Below are positions 7,814 through 17,392 of a DNA stretch of 64,000 nt, in pieces. The position numbers and the translations under genes are program-made. The number at the start of each line of letters is the position of its first letter. Positions within the stretch are counted from its first letter, which is position 1. Under the pieces are notes generated by a model, which saw only the letters and a list, made by a program, of their open reading frames with translations, had not been told where the DNA came from and did no database searches. Source of the stretch: BD2-11 clade cluster bacterium bin43 (GTDB lineage: Bacteria > Gemmatimonadota > Gemmatimonadetes > Longimicrobiales > Gaopeijiaceae); the NCBI GenBank assembly GCA_002238605.1, contig MPMR01000005.1, positions 124,001-188,000 on the forward strand. The letters are read 5' to 3'.

Positions 7814-10800
7814 TCAGAACCTGACCCGCAGCGTGGTGATGACGGAGTGGGGTAGAGGTGGGGGATTCAGCTGCCAACCATATTCGCGATCCCGAGTGTG
7901 CTTCGATTCCGGATCCAGATCGGTGAAGCTCTCGTGCACGTACGGGGTCCAGAGATTGCGTCCGGTCACGGTGAGCGTGGCCCGGGACATCCCGAAGCTC
8001 TCGACTATGCCGGTCGGCAGGCTGTAGGTGAGTGAGATGTCGCGCAGCCGGATATGGTCTTCCCTCTGGTGGTGCGGCCATTCCACGCCAGCCGTCAGGA
8101 ATGAGGCGGCCAGGACCGGATCGAGCTCACCAATGCGCGCCTGGGCGCCCTGCAGCGAGTTCCCGAACGAGTTGTCGCGCTTCCACTGCGTCGTGCTGAA
8201 CCGGGTGCGGTCGGCATACCACGTGAACAGAGCGTTGAGCGTCAGGTTGTCGCCGAGAGTCAGTTGCGAAGAGAGGCTGCCCAACCATCCGGGCCCCGCC
8301 TGCGCCGTGAAGAAATAGGGGGCGTTTCCACAGGGGACGGGCGGGTGTTGGCCGACCTCCGACTCGTCCATGTTGAAGACACCCGGAGGGCCTCCGTGGC
8401 ACATGATGTTGACCAGGTTCCGGCCCTCCGGTCCACCCCACTGCGCCGAGGCGATGTGTCGACTCCAGTTTGCGCCGAGGGGCCAGCCTTCGATGTGCTG
8501 GAAGCGGCCTCTTCGGTCGATCTGCAGTGGCGGGAGGCCACCGTTGTCCGCCAGCAGGTTCGAATTGTGCGAGACGGTGCCGGTCAGGCTCAGGCCTACC
8601 GCCCGCGTCTGGATCGGACGCGCGGTCAGCGCCAGCTCCCAGCCGTTGTTCTCCACCCTGCCCGCGTTGACGAAACGGCTGCTGGAGAACCCGCCCGAAG
8701 GTGCCGACGCCGCGATCAGGATCGCGTCGTTTGTGGTCTGCCGGTAATGGGTCACCTCAAGGTTCACATAGTCCCCGAGAAGGCTGGCGTCGAACCCTAC
8801 TTCCAACTCCGATCCGACCTCGGGTTTGAGGTCCGGATTGCCTACTTCACCGGGTCTCACGGTAGGCACATTTCCCGGCCCCACGGAAGGCACATAGGTC
8901 CGAACCGCCGCGAACGCGTCCGGCTGCATTCCCGACTTCCCCCACGCGGCCCGCAGACGCAGGGTCTCGACGGCCGGTACGGAGAAAAAGTCGGCGTCGC
9001 TGACTACCCAGCTTCCACTCAGCTTGGGGTAATACGCCGCCTGGAAAGACTCTCCGAAAGCGCTGTTGGCGTCCGCGCGCAGCGCAGCCGTGAGGAACAG
9101 CTGTTCCCGCCATCCGACCGTCTGCTGGCCGAAGACCCCGAACGTCTTGTTCGCGACGTAGGATTCTCCCCCCGTCGCGACCGACCCGGAAGAAACCGTG
9201 GACACCGCCGGGGTCGGCATCTGGATCGAGCTCGCGGAGGTCACCCGGAACTCACGCGTGAAATACTGTATCCCGAACGACGATGCCGCGGTGACCTCGG
9301 AGAACGGCTCGAACGACGCGGTCAGGTTGTAGTCGAACGTCTGATTCACGTCGCGCTTCTCTTCGACACCCTTCGCGCCCTGGCCACCGCCCTCGGAACC
9401 GTGGAAGCCGAAGTACGCAGCTTCCTCGGTATCCGGCATGCGAGGCACGAAGGTCGAGAGCCTGGAGTCGGTGAAGTCCAGCCCCCATATGAGCTTCTGG
9501 CTCAACCAGTCAGTTGGACGGTGGCTCATGGTAGTCGAAACGGTCCCCCGGTTCAGACGGTCCTGCCAGTCGCGCAGTGCCGTGATTTCGGGGGGAGCGT
9601 TGGAAAACCCGCGCAGCGGCGTGTCCTGGGTCACGGGAGAACCGAACTGGTGGGTCGCGATCAGGCCGAAGTCGATGTCTCGCGCCGTGTGCCTGAGACT
9701 GCGGACAACACCGAGATCGACGGCCATGTCGAGTTCATCGGTGACGGCCGCCTGAACATTGGCCCGGACGTTGGTTCGCGTCTTCTCGTTGTTGGGCAGG
9801 TAGCCTTCCTCGTCGTCGAAGGCCCCCGAGAAGTAGTACGTGAGGTTGTCCCGTCCACCCCTGACGTTCACCACATACCCCTGGACCATGCCGGTGCGGA
9901 ACACATCGCGGCCGGCTGCAGCCTCGTCCTGGTACGGATGTTGGGAAATGATGGTCCGCCCACCGGGAGCGATGCCGTAGTTGGTCGGGAGCCGTCCCCC
10001 GGGATTGTGGAACCAGTTGGCTCCCTGCCGTGAGACGACCTCGACCGTCGCCCGACCTGGAACACCTTTCTTGGTAATGACCTGGATCACGCCGGCCGAA
10101 GCCTCGGTGCCGTAGAGGGTGGCGGCGGCTGGTCCCTTGATGATCTCGATCCGTTCGATCTCCTCCGGATTGAGGTCGTTGAGACGGGAAGTGCCGTCAC
10201 TGGCCCAGGGGCCGAAGCCGACCACGCCGCCGTTGGCGCGGACCCCATCGATGTACAGCAGGGGTTGCGTGCCGAGTGCCACGGTGCTCCGCCCGCGAAT
10301 CATGATGCCGCCGCCCGATCCCACCGAGCCACTGCCGACCTGGACGGACACCCCGGGGATCTGTCCCGTGAGCATCTGCTGGATGTTGGCGGGCGCGCTG
10401 GTCTCGAGCTCCTCGGCGGCATTCATCGTACCGACGACGTTTGCCACCGCACGGCGCTGGATGGTGCCGACCGTGCCGGTGACGACGATCTCGTCCAGCC
10501 CGAGGGCTTCGATGTCGAGTTGGAAGTCTACCGTCGCAGTCTGTCCGGCTGCGACGGCAACGGTGGTTTCCTGCGTCCCGTACCCGATCATCTGTACCTG
10601 AAGAGAGTGCGTGCCCACCGGAACGTTCACGAAGAGATAGCGCCCCTGGCTGTTGGCCACGGCGCCGATCCCGGTTCCGGGGATCGAGACCTGCGCACCA
10701 GCCAGCGGGCGCAGCGTTTCGCCGTGAACGACGCTTCCGGTGATGGTGCCTCCGGCCTGTGCCAGAGCGGGTGTCGCCAACATGAGGAGGTAAGCGAACA

Positions 10801-10834
10801 GACCGAGACCAACGAAGAAACCGCGACGACTCAT
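7814..10834 (-). CDS. SusC/RagA-type TonB-dependent outer-membrane transporter
   Basis: 1006 residues. A signal peptide (1-25) is followed by a carboxypeptidase-regulatory-like domain (about 29-115, [17 protein letters not shown]), a plug domain (about 125-255, with IPGVSVQVGSGS, IMIRGRSTV and LLYIDGVRANGG) and a long beta-barrel ending in the aromatic terminus TTLRVRF. This is the usual SusC architecture for energy-dependent uptake of large nutrients with TonB/ExbBD. The start is secure: GGAGGAGG sits just upstream of the ATG. It heads an operon with the SusD-like gene. No extracytoplasmic sigma or anti-sigma gene is adjacent. Confidence 0.93.
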   Translation of the reverse strand: MSRRGFFVGLGLFAYLLMLATPALAQAGGTITGSVVHGETLRPLAGAQVSIPGTGIGAVANSQGRYLFVNVPVGTHSLQVQMIGYGTQETTVAVAAGQTATVDFQLDIEALGLDEIVVTGTVGTIQRRAVANVVGTMNAAEELETSAPANIQQMLTGQIPGVSVQVGSGSVGSGGGIMIRGRSTVALGTQPLLYIDGVRANGGVVGFGPWASDGTSRLNDLNPEEIERIEIIKGPAAATLYGTEASAGVIQVITKKGVPGRATVEVVSRQGANWFHNPGGRLPTNYGIAPGGRTIISQHPYQDEAAAGRDVFRTGMVQGYVVNVRGGRDNLTYYFSGAFDDEEGYLPNNEKTRTNVRANVQAAVTDELDMAVDLGVVRSLRHTARDIDFGLIATHQFGSPVTQDTPLRGFSNAPPEITALRDWQDRLNRGTVSTTMSHRPTDWLSQKLIWGLDFTDSRLSTFVPRMPDTEEAAYFGFHGSEGGGQGAKGVEEKRDVNQTFDYNLTASFEPFSEVTAASSFGIQYFTREFRVTSASSIQMPTPAVSTVSSGSVATGGESYVANKTFGVFGQQTVGWREQLFLTAALRADANSAFGESFQAAYYPKLSGSWVVSDADFFSVPAVETLRLRAAWGKSGMQPDAFAAVRTYVPSVGPGNVPTVRPGEVGNPDLKPEVGSELEVGFDASLLGDYVNLEVTHYRQTTNDAILIAASAPSGGFSSSRFVNAGRVENNGWELALTARPIQTRAVGLSLTGTVSHNSNLLADNGGLPPLQIDRRGRFQHIEGWPLGANWSRHIASAQWGGPEGRNLVNIMCHGGPPGVFNMDESEVGQHPPVPCGNAPYFFTAQAGPGWLGSLSSQLTLGDNLTLNALFTWYADRTRFSTTQWKRDNSFGNSLQGAQARIGELDPVLAASFLTAGVEWPHHQREDHIRLRDISLTYSLPTGIVESFGMSRATLTVTGRNLWTPYVHESFTDLDPESKHTRDREYGWQLNPPPLPHSVITTLRVRF

Positions 10835-10931
10835 ACCGCACCTCCTCCAACGAGTGGCCCCGCGGGCGTCGACCGGGTGTCGACAGGAGTGACCTTAAGG
10901 GTGCGGGGACACAGATAAACTTAAATCCACA

Positions 10932-10960
10932 ATTCTAGCGATGGATAGAGGCGAGCACAA
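10932..10960 (-). promoter_or_regulatory. Candidate sigma-70-type promoter for the SusC/SusD operon
   Basis: On the minus strand TTGTGC (10960-10955) and TAGAAT (10937-10932, five of six matches to the -10 consensus) are separated by exactly 17 bases. Transcription would start near 10925, leaving a leader of about 90 bases before the ATG at 10834. The leader contains GTCGAC-CGGGT-GTCGAC at 10868-10884. The -35 match is weak. Confidence 0.35.
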
Positions 10961-11021
10961 GGAGGCGAGCCAGAGTGTCGGGAGCACCGGCTATGCGGCT
11001 TCCCGCGCCGGGCAGGCCTCC

Positions 11022-12677
11022 TCAGCGTCCGCCGGAACCAGCCGTCCGCGGCACATTCTCCCCCGGCAACGGCGGCGTGTGGACCGGATCCCGGCGCGCG
11101 CGCGTGGCCTGCTCGAAGGCGTAGCCGAGGGCGAACAGCGTGGGCTCGCTGAAGGCGCGTCCGAGGAAGGAAATCCCCACGGGCAACCCCCTTGGGGTGA
11201 ACCCGGCCGGAACGATGAGGTCGGGGACGCCCGCCAGGCTCGCGATGTTGGTGCCGAGCATGCCGCCGAAGTGATTGACGGCGGAGCGCAGGGTCGGCGG
11301 GTTGGCCGAGGGAGGATAGACGATGGCGTCCAGGTCGTGGGCGTCCAGCATCCCGTGCACGATCGCCTGCACCATCGGGAAGCCGTGCGCCCGCATGGCT
11401 ACGTACTCGAAGTCGGTGAGTTCGCCGCTGGCCTCCTCCTGCCTGAATATGTTCCAGCGGACCGGGTTCGGGCGGGAACCGTCCGGCATCAGCGCGACGA
11501 TCTCGTCCGACCGCTCGATCATCTCCTGCAGCGTCTTGGGATACTCGGGCCCGAGGGTCGCGAGATAGTCTTCGATCTGGGACCGGAACTCCGGATAGCG
11601 AACCGTAGTGTACCAATCGCCCTTCACGGCCAGAAGCCACGGCGGATAAAGCACGTCCACGACAGTCGCCCCCTGGGCCCGCATGGTCTCGAGCGCCGCC
11701 TCGATGACCCAGGTGACGGATTCGTCGTCCCCCATCAGGTCGCGCGCGATCCCGATGCGGGCGCCCTCCAGTGCGCCGGCGTCCAGAAACTGCGTGTAGT
11801 CGGTCTCGAATCGGCCGTCGCTCTTCTGCGTCGTAGGGTCGGCCGGATCGACGCCGGTCATGACCCCGAGCATCGCCGCGACATCGTACACGTGACGACC
11901 CATCGGGCCGGCCATGTCGAGGGTGATGGACAACGGAATTACCCCGTCGTGACTCAACAGGCCGTGGGAGGGGCGGAGCGCGACGATGCCGTTGTCCGTC
12001 GCAGGTCCGCGAATGGAGCCGCCCGTGTCGGTTCCGACGCCCAGCTGGGCCATGGCCGCGGCGACGGCGATGCCGGCCCCGGTCGATGACCCGGAAGGCG
12101 TTCGCGCCGGGTCGTGGGGATTCTTGGGGAAGAAGTTGCCCACGGAGCTGAGGATGCCGCCGGACGCGAGCTCGCTCAGGGCGGTCTTGGCGAGCATGAT
12201 CGCCCCGGCGTCGCGGAGCTTCTTCACGATGAACGCATCGTCGGGGGGGATCGCGCCGGCCAGCAGGGCCGATCCACCGGTGGTGGGCATGTCTCCCGTG
12301 TCGACGTTGTCCTTGAGCGCCACGGGGATGCCGTGGAGCGGGGACCGGGGCCCGCTCCGCCTGCGCTCCTCATCGAGCTCCCGGGCCCGGGCGAGCGCGT
12401 TCTCGTTCAGCCACAGCATGGCGTGAAGTTCGGGGCCGGCCTGGTGGTAGGCTTCGATTCGCGCCAGGCTCATCTCGATGAGCCGTTCCGAAGTCAGCTC
12501 GCCGGCATCGAACGCCGCGTTAAGGTCCTCGATGGTGGCCCATCCGATCCCGCTCGGCTCTGCGGGTGTCTGGGCCTGGGCCGGCATCACCGAGAAAAGA
12601 AGGGCAAGCAGCGCCGATCCGCGGCGGTGGACGAGCGACTGCGCGATGCGCGGCCGGGGGAGTATCAGGGCGAGCAT
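11022..12677 (-). CDS. Exported amidase (amidase signature family)
   Basis: 551 residues from ATG 12677. An earlier in-frame ATG at 12692 lies inside ATGGAGGT, which is itself the ribosome site for the inner ATG. A signal peptide ends near MPAQAQ. The Ser-cisSer-Lys triad is visible: Lys122 (VALKDN), Ser197 (PSGSSTGAG) and nucleophile Ser221 ([10 protein letters not shown]). The family hydrolyses carboxamides to acid and ammonia; export puts this enzyme in the envelope. It lies about 90 bases downstream of a second, cytoplasmic amidase on the same strand, and resembles the amidases at 29144-30766 and 61738-63354 in layout. Confidence 0.92.
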   Translation of the reverse strand: MLALILPRPRIAQSLVHRRGSALLALLFSVMPAQAQTPAEPSGIGWATIEDLNAAFDAGELTSERLIEMSLARIEAYHQAGPELHAMLWLNENALARARELDEERRRSGPRSPLHGIPVALKDNVDTGDMPTTGGSALLAGAIPPDDAFIVKKLRDAGAIMLAKTALSELASGGILSSVGNFFPKNPHDPARTPSGSSTGAGIAVAAAMAQLGVGTDTGGSIRGPATDNGIVALRPSHGLLSHDGVIPLSITLDMAGPMGRHVYDVAAMLGVMTGVDPADPTTQKSDGRFETDYTQFLDAGALEGARIGIARDLMGDDESVTWVIEAALETMRAQGATVVDVLYPPWLLAVKGDWYTTVRYPEFRSQIEDYLATLGPEYPKTLQEMIERSDEIVALMPDGSRPNPVRWNIFRQEEASGELTDFEYVAMRAHGFPMVQAIVHGMLDAHDLDAIVYPPSANPPTLRSAVNHFGGMLGTNIASLAGVPDLIVPAGFTPRGLPVGISFLGRAFSEPTLFALGYAFEQATRARRDPVHTPPLPGENVPRTAGSGGR

Positions 12678-12765
12678 CTTGTGAACCTCCATTCATGGGC
12701 GTCCAAAGGCGTATCGCTAGAGGTACGCGGGCCTCCGCAAGGCTGCAAGCGCCGACCCTGCGCCG

Positions 12766-14178
12766 CTACCCCAGCCCCCAGGGACCCGGATCGGGAACCG
12801 GACGCCCCGCGCCGAGCGCGCGCTCCAGCCCGCCGGCGACCGCGAGCAGCGATGCGTCCCGGCCGTGGGGCGCGAGCAGTTGAAGCCCGAGAGGCATGCC
12901 TTCCGCGTCCCGGCTGGTGGGGAGGGCGATCGCCGCTGCGCCGAGGAAGTTGGCGGGCCGGAGGAAGGCCCCCAGTCCCGCGTGGCGCTCATCCTCCGGA
13001 TCGAGGACTCCGGCGCTCTGATCCGAGCCGGGCATCAGCAGTCCGTCGGCGGCACCCATCTCCCGGGCGAAGCGCGTCCTGACCGCCGTCCTGCGCTCGA
13101 GCGCGGCCTCGTAGTCGGGTCTGGAGATGTCGCCGCCGGCCCGGATCCGTTCACGTATGACGCTCCACAGCGGCGTGCTCTCGTCCACGGCCAGCGCGCC
13201 GTAGTGCCGCCAGGCCTCGAAGGCGAGGACAGTGGAGTTGTCCCGTCCCAGGCCAGTGAAGTCGAGGATGTGGGGTGGAGACCAGGTCTCCAGCGTCCAG
13301 CCCGAACCAGCGATGCGCTCCAGCGCCAGCCGCCAGTGCTCCGCCGCCTCCGGATTCATCGGGAAAGGCCACCCGTCCACGGCCAGGACCGCGAGCGTGC
13401 GCGTGCCGGCGGGCATCGAGGGCCGCTGCGCGGTCAGCGTTACGGGATCGCCGAAGTCGGGTCCCGTGAGAACGTCGGTCATCACGCGAGCATCCTCCAC
13501 CGTCCGCGCAATGGGGCCCAGCACATCCAGCGTTGAGCTGAGCGGCAGGCAGCCGGCCCGGCTGATCAGGCCGGAAGAGGGCTTGTATCCCACCAGGTGG
13601 TTCAGGAGCGCCGGCGCGCGCACCGAGCCTCCCGTGTCTCCCCCTATCGCGATCGGCGCCAGACCCGCGGCGACGGCCACCGCGGAACCGCTGGACGACC
13701 CGCCGGGCGCTCGAACGTGCAGCGGATCCCACGGATTGCGGGCGGTCCCGCAGGTCGGGTTCTGTCCGGAGAGACCGAAGGCAAACTCGGTCATGGAGGT
13801 CTTTCCGAGGACGACCATGCCGGTCGCGATCAGGCGCCGGACCACGGCGCTGGTGTGATCGCTGATGCAATCGGCGCGAGCCAGCGATCCCCCGGAAAGC
13901 GGCGTTCCCGCCCAGGCGAGGCTGTCCTTGACGGCCACCGGGACGCCGTGGAACGGTCCCAGGATGATTCCGGCGGAGGCAAGGGCGTCCGCCGCTTCTG
14001 CCAGAGCTTCGGCCCGCTCCGACGCCACGTGCGTGAAGGCCTTCAGCTCCGAGGCGCGTTCGATCCGGTCGAGAAAGAGGCGCGTGATGGTGCGGGAATC
14101 GGTCTCGCCGGCCCGGATGGCTCGGGCGAGTTCCCGGGCGCTGCGGAGGTGCAGCGGCGTCTCCGGCTCTGTCACCAT
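12766..14178 (-). CDS. Cytoplasmic amidase (amidase signature family)
   Basis: 470 residues, no signal peptide. The catalytic triad is Lys84 (VAVKDS), cis-Ser161 (GGSSSGSA) and Ser185 (GDTGGSVRAP). Length and motifs fit small-molecule amidases and the GatA-like superfamily; without gatB/gatC nearby, a role in tRNA amidation is unlikely. It starts 13 bases after the stop of an MHS-type transporter gene, so the two are almost certainly co-transcribed. This suggests import of an amide or its product followed by hydrolysis (inference). Confidence 0.9.
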   Translation of the reverse strand: MVTEPETPLHLRSARELARAIRAGETDSRTITRLFLDRIERASELKAFTHVASERAEALAEAADALASAGIILGPFHGVPVAVKDSLAWAGTPLSGGSLARADCISDHTSAVVRRLIATGMVVLGKTSMTEFAFGLSGQNPTCGTARNPWDPLHVRAPGGSSSGSAVAVAAGLAPIAIGGDTGGSVRAPALLNHLVGYKPSSGLISRAGCLPLSSTLDVLGPIARTVEDARVMTDVLTGPDFGDPVTLTAQRPSMPAGTRTLAVLAVDGWPFPMNPEAAEHWRLALERIAGSGWTLETWSPPHILDFTGLGRDNSTVLAFEAWRHYGALAVDESTPLWSVIRERIRAGGDISRPDYEAALERRTAVRTRFAREMGAADGLLMPGSDQSAGVLDPEDERHAGLGAFLRPANFLGAAAIALPTSRDAEGMPLGLQLLAPHGRDASLLAVAGGLERALGAGRPVPDPGPWGLG

Positions 14179-14191
14179 ACGCGAGGAATCG

Positions 14192-15469
14192 TCAGTCCAG
14201 CGGCTGGCCGACCTTCTCGGGCATCTGGACGAAGGTCACGAGCGAGACGACCGCGCCTGCCAGCACCACGAGGAAGAACGACTGCTCCCTGCCGATGCTC
14301 TGCAGCCAGGTGAGGAGGTAGGGCGTGAGCCCCCCCAGCAGAGCGACCGTCAGGTTATAGGGGATGCCGATGCCGACGGCGCGCACGTTGGCGGGGAACT
14401 GCTCCGACATGATCGCCGGCGCGATGGAGGAATACATCGCGTAGAGCCCCAGGCCGAACAGCTCCAGCATGAGAATCGAACCGAAGGTCGGCTGGATCGC
14501 GGACATCAGGGGATAGAAGAGGACGAGGTAGCCGAGGGCGAAGAAGATGAGCTGCGGTTTGCGTCCGATCCGGTCGGAGAGTGCGCCGAAGACCGGCTGC
14601 AGGAGCATGAACACGATGAGGCCGACGGTGTTGGCCGCGAAGGCCACCGAGGCTTCAGCGCCGACGGCGCGGATCGCGTATGTGGGCAAATAGGGGACGA
14701 AGATGTAGAAGGCGAAGGTCGTCAGCGTGGCGAAGCCCACGATGCGCAGCAGCGCGACCGGATGCTCGCGCAGAAGAACCTGCAGCGGGCGCTTCACGAT
14801 GTCCTTGCCGGACGCGGCCGGCGATGCCTCGGGCTCGGGGACCGCCGCTCGAATCCAGAGGCCGATCAGCCCGCCGACCCCGCCGAGTATGAAGGGAACG
14901 CGCCATCCCCAGGTTCGCATCGCTTCTTCGGTCAAGGCCGTCGTGAGCCCCCAGCCGAGCGCCGAAGCCACGAGGATGCCGGCGGCCAGGCTGAAGAACA
15001 CGAAGCTCGAGAAGAAGCCGCGACGGCTGGCGGGCGCGATTTCGGCGAGCAGGGTGGTGGCCGAGGCGTAGAGTCCGCCCAGCGACAGTCCCTGTACCAG
15101 ACGGGCCGCGGTCAGGATGACGGGCGCGAGGATTCCCACCGAGGCGAACGTCGGGGACAGGCCGATCACCAGTGAACCGCCCGCCATCATGAGGATGCTC
15201 AGAACGAGCGCCGCCTTGCGGCCCCTGCGGTCCGCGAAGACGCCGATGATCCAGCCGCCGAGCGGGCGCATGATGAAGCCCACGGCGAAGATGCCGTAAG
15301 CGGCCAGCAGTGCGGTCGTCTCGTTCCCCGGCGGGAAGAACTGGCTGCTGAAGAAGATCGCGAACGTGGCGTACACGGTCCAATCGAACCACTCGAGCGC
15401 GTTTCCCACGCTTGCTGCGACGATGGCGCGGCGGCGCGAAGGGGTTGGGGCTGGAGAGGAATCAGCCAT
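14192..15469 (-). CDS. MFS transporter, metabolite:H+ symporter (MHS) type
   Basis: 425 residues with about 12 hydrophobic segments. GNALEWFDWTVYATF at residues 22-36 is the first-helix signature of the MHS group (KgtP, ShiA, ProP), and the loop motif DRRGRKAAL follows helix 2. Members import organic acids, osmolytes or related metabolites with protons. A large Ala/Pro-rich loop separates the two six-helix halves. The adjacent downstream amidase suggests a carboxylate or amide substrate (inference). No strong ribosome site precedes the ATG. Confidence 0.9.
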   Translation of the reverse strand: MADSSPAPTPSRRRAIVAASVGNALEWFDWTVYATFAIFFSSQFFPPGNETTALLAAYGIFAVGFIMRPLGGWIIGVFADRRGRKAALVLSILMMAGGSLVIGLSPTFASVGILAPVILTAARLVQGLSLGGLYASATTLLAEIAPASRRGFFSSFVFFSLAAGILVASALGWGLTTALTEEAMRTWGWRVPFILGGVGGLIGLWIRAAVPEPEASPAASGKDIVKRPLQVLLREHPVALLRIVGFATLTTFAFYIFVPYLPTYAIRAVGAEASVAFAANTVGLIVFMLLQPVFGALSDRIGRKPQLIFFALGYLVLFYPLMSAIQPTFGSILMLELFGLGLYAMYSSIAPAIMSEQFPANVRAVGIGIPYNLTVALLGGLTPYLLTWLQSIGREQSFFLVVLAGAVVSLVTFVQMPEKVGQPLD

Positions 15470-15507
15470 TTGCGTTGCCTGTTGGAAGACCCTGGGATCT
15501 CATACGA

Positions 15508-15548
15508 AAGCGGGCCCGTTCGTGGAAGGTGTCACGAACGGGCCGCTT
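15508..15548 (-). terminator. Long hairpin after the ankyrin-protein operon
   Basis: 15508-15524 and 15533-15548 pair over 16 bp with one bulged G and an 8-base loop. It lies 34 bases beyond the minus-strand stop at 15582. On the minus strand CGCTTTCG follows, so the U tract is poor. The arm GCGGCCCGTTCG is close to the arm of the hairpin at 2287-2322. Confidence 0.7.
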
Positions 15549-15581
15549 GTCCTTAACCACGCGCGAGCGCGTGAGAGAGAA

Positions 15582-17384
15582 TCAGCAGAATACGCAGAGA
15601 TGGTTGTTGATGGCGCCCATGCTATCGAGCAACTCGATCGTGTCGTAGAAAGGCGTCAGGCCATTCGCGGGACCGTTGGCGAGGTCGATGGTCGTACGTC
15701 CCGAACGTCCCACGATGAGGGGATCGGCGCCATGCTCGACGAGATAGAGGATGACGTCGTTCATGCCGCGCCCCGCCGCGCCGTGGATGGTCCCGTAGCC
15801 GAGGTGGTCGCGAAGCGTGACGTCGGCGCCCAGTTCCTCTACCAGGTACTTCAGCGCGGGCAGCCATCCGTCCGGAACGTGCCGGTGGAAGTTGCCGGCG
15901 CGCCCCGCGCCTTCGCCGGAGTTTCCGGACGCCGCGTGAATCGGGTAGGTGCCGGGACCGCCCGGGGGAATGGGCGGAATTCCGGACTGGTCTTCCTCGG
16001 GTGCTTCGATTTCGAGGCCCACGTAGAGGTTTCCGGCCGGCGCCCTGGTCGGCATGTGAGGATCTGCTCCGTATTCCACCAGGAGCTTCATCGCGGGAAC
16101 GTCGAGCCCGTGTGCCGCCCGCCAGAAGGGGGTGGCGCCCCAGGTGTTGACGCCGATCCCGCCGAAGTTGTACGCAAGAAACCAGTAGTCGAGGGTGAGC
16201 CGGGCATTGACATCGGCGCCGGCCTCCAGCAGGGCCCTCATCGTTTCGATGTGGCTCGACTCCTGCTGTTCGAATGCACGCTGCTGCGGATACCGGGACT
16301 TGGACGCCCAGCGGGTGTTGATGACCGCGTAGAGCGGCGTGATGCCCGACGGGTAGTTGGCGGTGTTCGGGTCGGCTCCGCGCTTCAGCAGCTCCAGGCC
16401 CAGGTCGTAGTGCCCGTTGATCATGGCGCTGTTGATGGGCGTGTTCAGGTCGCCGCCGCTGGGCTGATTGATGTCCGCGCCGCCTTCGAGAAGCGTGATG
16501 ACAGCCTCGCGGTGACCCTCCCGCACCGCGTGCAGAAGGGCGGTCAGGCCGCCGTGGTAGCCGGCCCGCTCCTGTGAGGTCGGGGCTCTGCCGGCCGCCT
16601 GCGCCGAATCCCAGTCGATGCGCACCACCTCCGACGCCTCCACCGGCGCTACCGCCTCATGGGCGCGCGTGGCCCGCAACGCTTCCTGGGTCTGGGCCAG
16701 GGTGGGTGCCCAGGTGTCCGGATCCGGTGACTTCGCCCTGTAGATCTCGAGCACCGAGTCTCGCACCGCGGCCGTGAGCTTCTCCCGGTCCGCGAGATCC
16801 TGGAAGAGGACGACCTTGCTGGTGATGCCTGCGTCAGCTCCCTGGTCGATCAACGCCTCGATCACGGGAACGCGGTTGCGGGAGGCCGCGAACATCAGCG
16901 GGGTCTGGCCCCACCTGGCCTCTCGGGCGTTGACATCCGCCCCGTGATCGGCAATTGCGGCCACGGCTTCCACGCTCCCGGACATCGCCGCGAAGTGGAG
17001 GGGGGTGGTCCCGTTGGCGTTGCGCGACTCCGCGTTCGCGCCGGCTTCCAGCAGGGCGCGCACGGTACTGCTCCGGCCCAGCTCCGCGCCAATATGCAGC
17101 GGAGTGAGGTAGCCGATGCGGGTAGGGGCCTCAAGGTCGGCTCCCGCGTCGACGAGCAGCCTGACCAGCTCCAGGTTGCCCAGTTCGGTGGCCCAGTGGA
17201 GCGCGGTCATGCCGTCGCTCTGGGCCATGTTCACCTCGGCGCCTTCTTGCAGCAGTGAACGCACCGCGTCGACGTCGTCGCGCATGGCGGCATCGGCGAC
17301 CGGCGAGTCCGGCGGTGGCGCCGCCCAGAGGAGGGCGAGCATCGCCGCCGGCAGCCACGCGTTCACATGAGCCCTGGCCTTCAC
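15582..17384 (-). CDS. Exported ankyrin-repeat protein
   Basis: 600 residues from GTG 17384, with GAGG upstream and only 8 bases after the preceding stop. A signal peptide ends around residue 32. At least eight ankyrin repeats are visible (for example GMTALHWATELGNLELVRLLVDAG and GTTPLHFAAMSGSVEAVAAI), broken by a non-repeat linker in the middle and by an insert rich in Gly/Pro near residues 460-510. The chain ends LCVFC. Ankyrin repeats mediate protein binding. The position behind DUF1592 and DUF1552 genes suggests it works with them in the envelope; its partner is unknown. Confidence 0.85.
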   Translation of the reverse strand: MKARAHVNAWLPAAMLALLWAAPPPDSPVADAAMRDDVDAVRSLLQEGAEVNMAQSDGMTALHWATELGNLELVRLLVDAGADLEAPTRIGYLTPLHIGAELGRSSTVRALLEAGANAESRNANGTTPLHFAAMSGSVEAVAAIADHGADVNAREARWGQTPLMFAASRNRVPVIEALIDQGADAGITSKVVLFQDLADREKLTAAVRDSVLEIYRAKSPDPDTWAPTLAQTQEALRATRAHEAVAPVEASEVVRIDWDSAQAAGRAPTSQERAGYHGGLTALLHAVREGHREAVITLLEGGADINQPSGGDLNTPINSAMINGHYDLGLELLKRGADPNTANYPSGITPLYAVINTRWASKSRYPQQRAFEQQESSHIETMRALLEAGADVNARLTLDYWFLAYNFGGIGVNTWGATPFWRAAHGLDVPAMKLLVEYGADPHMPTRAPAGNLYVGLEIEAPEEDQSGIPPIPPGGPGTYPIHAASGNSGEGAGRAGNFHRHVPDGWLPALKYLVEELGADVTLRDHLGYGTIHGAAGRGMNDVILYLVEHGADPLIVGRSGRTTIDLANGPANGLTPFYDTIELLDSMGAINNHLCVFC

Positions 17385-17392
17385 CGGACGCC

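Noticed and set aside
10868-10884. GTCGAC-CGGGT-GTCGAC repeat in the SusC leader as an operator
   Set aside because: GTCGAC is self-palindromic and common in GC-rich DNA; two nearby copies are weak evidence.
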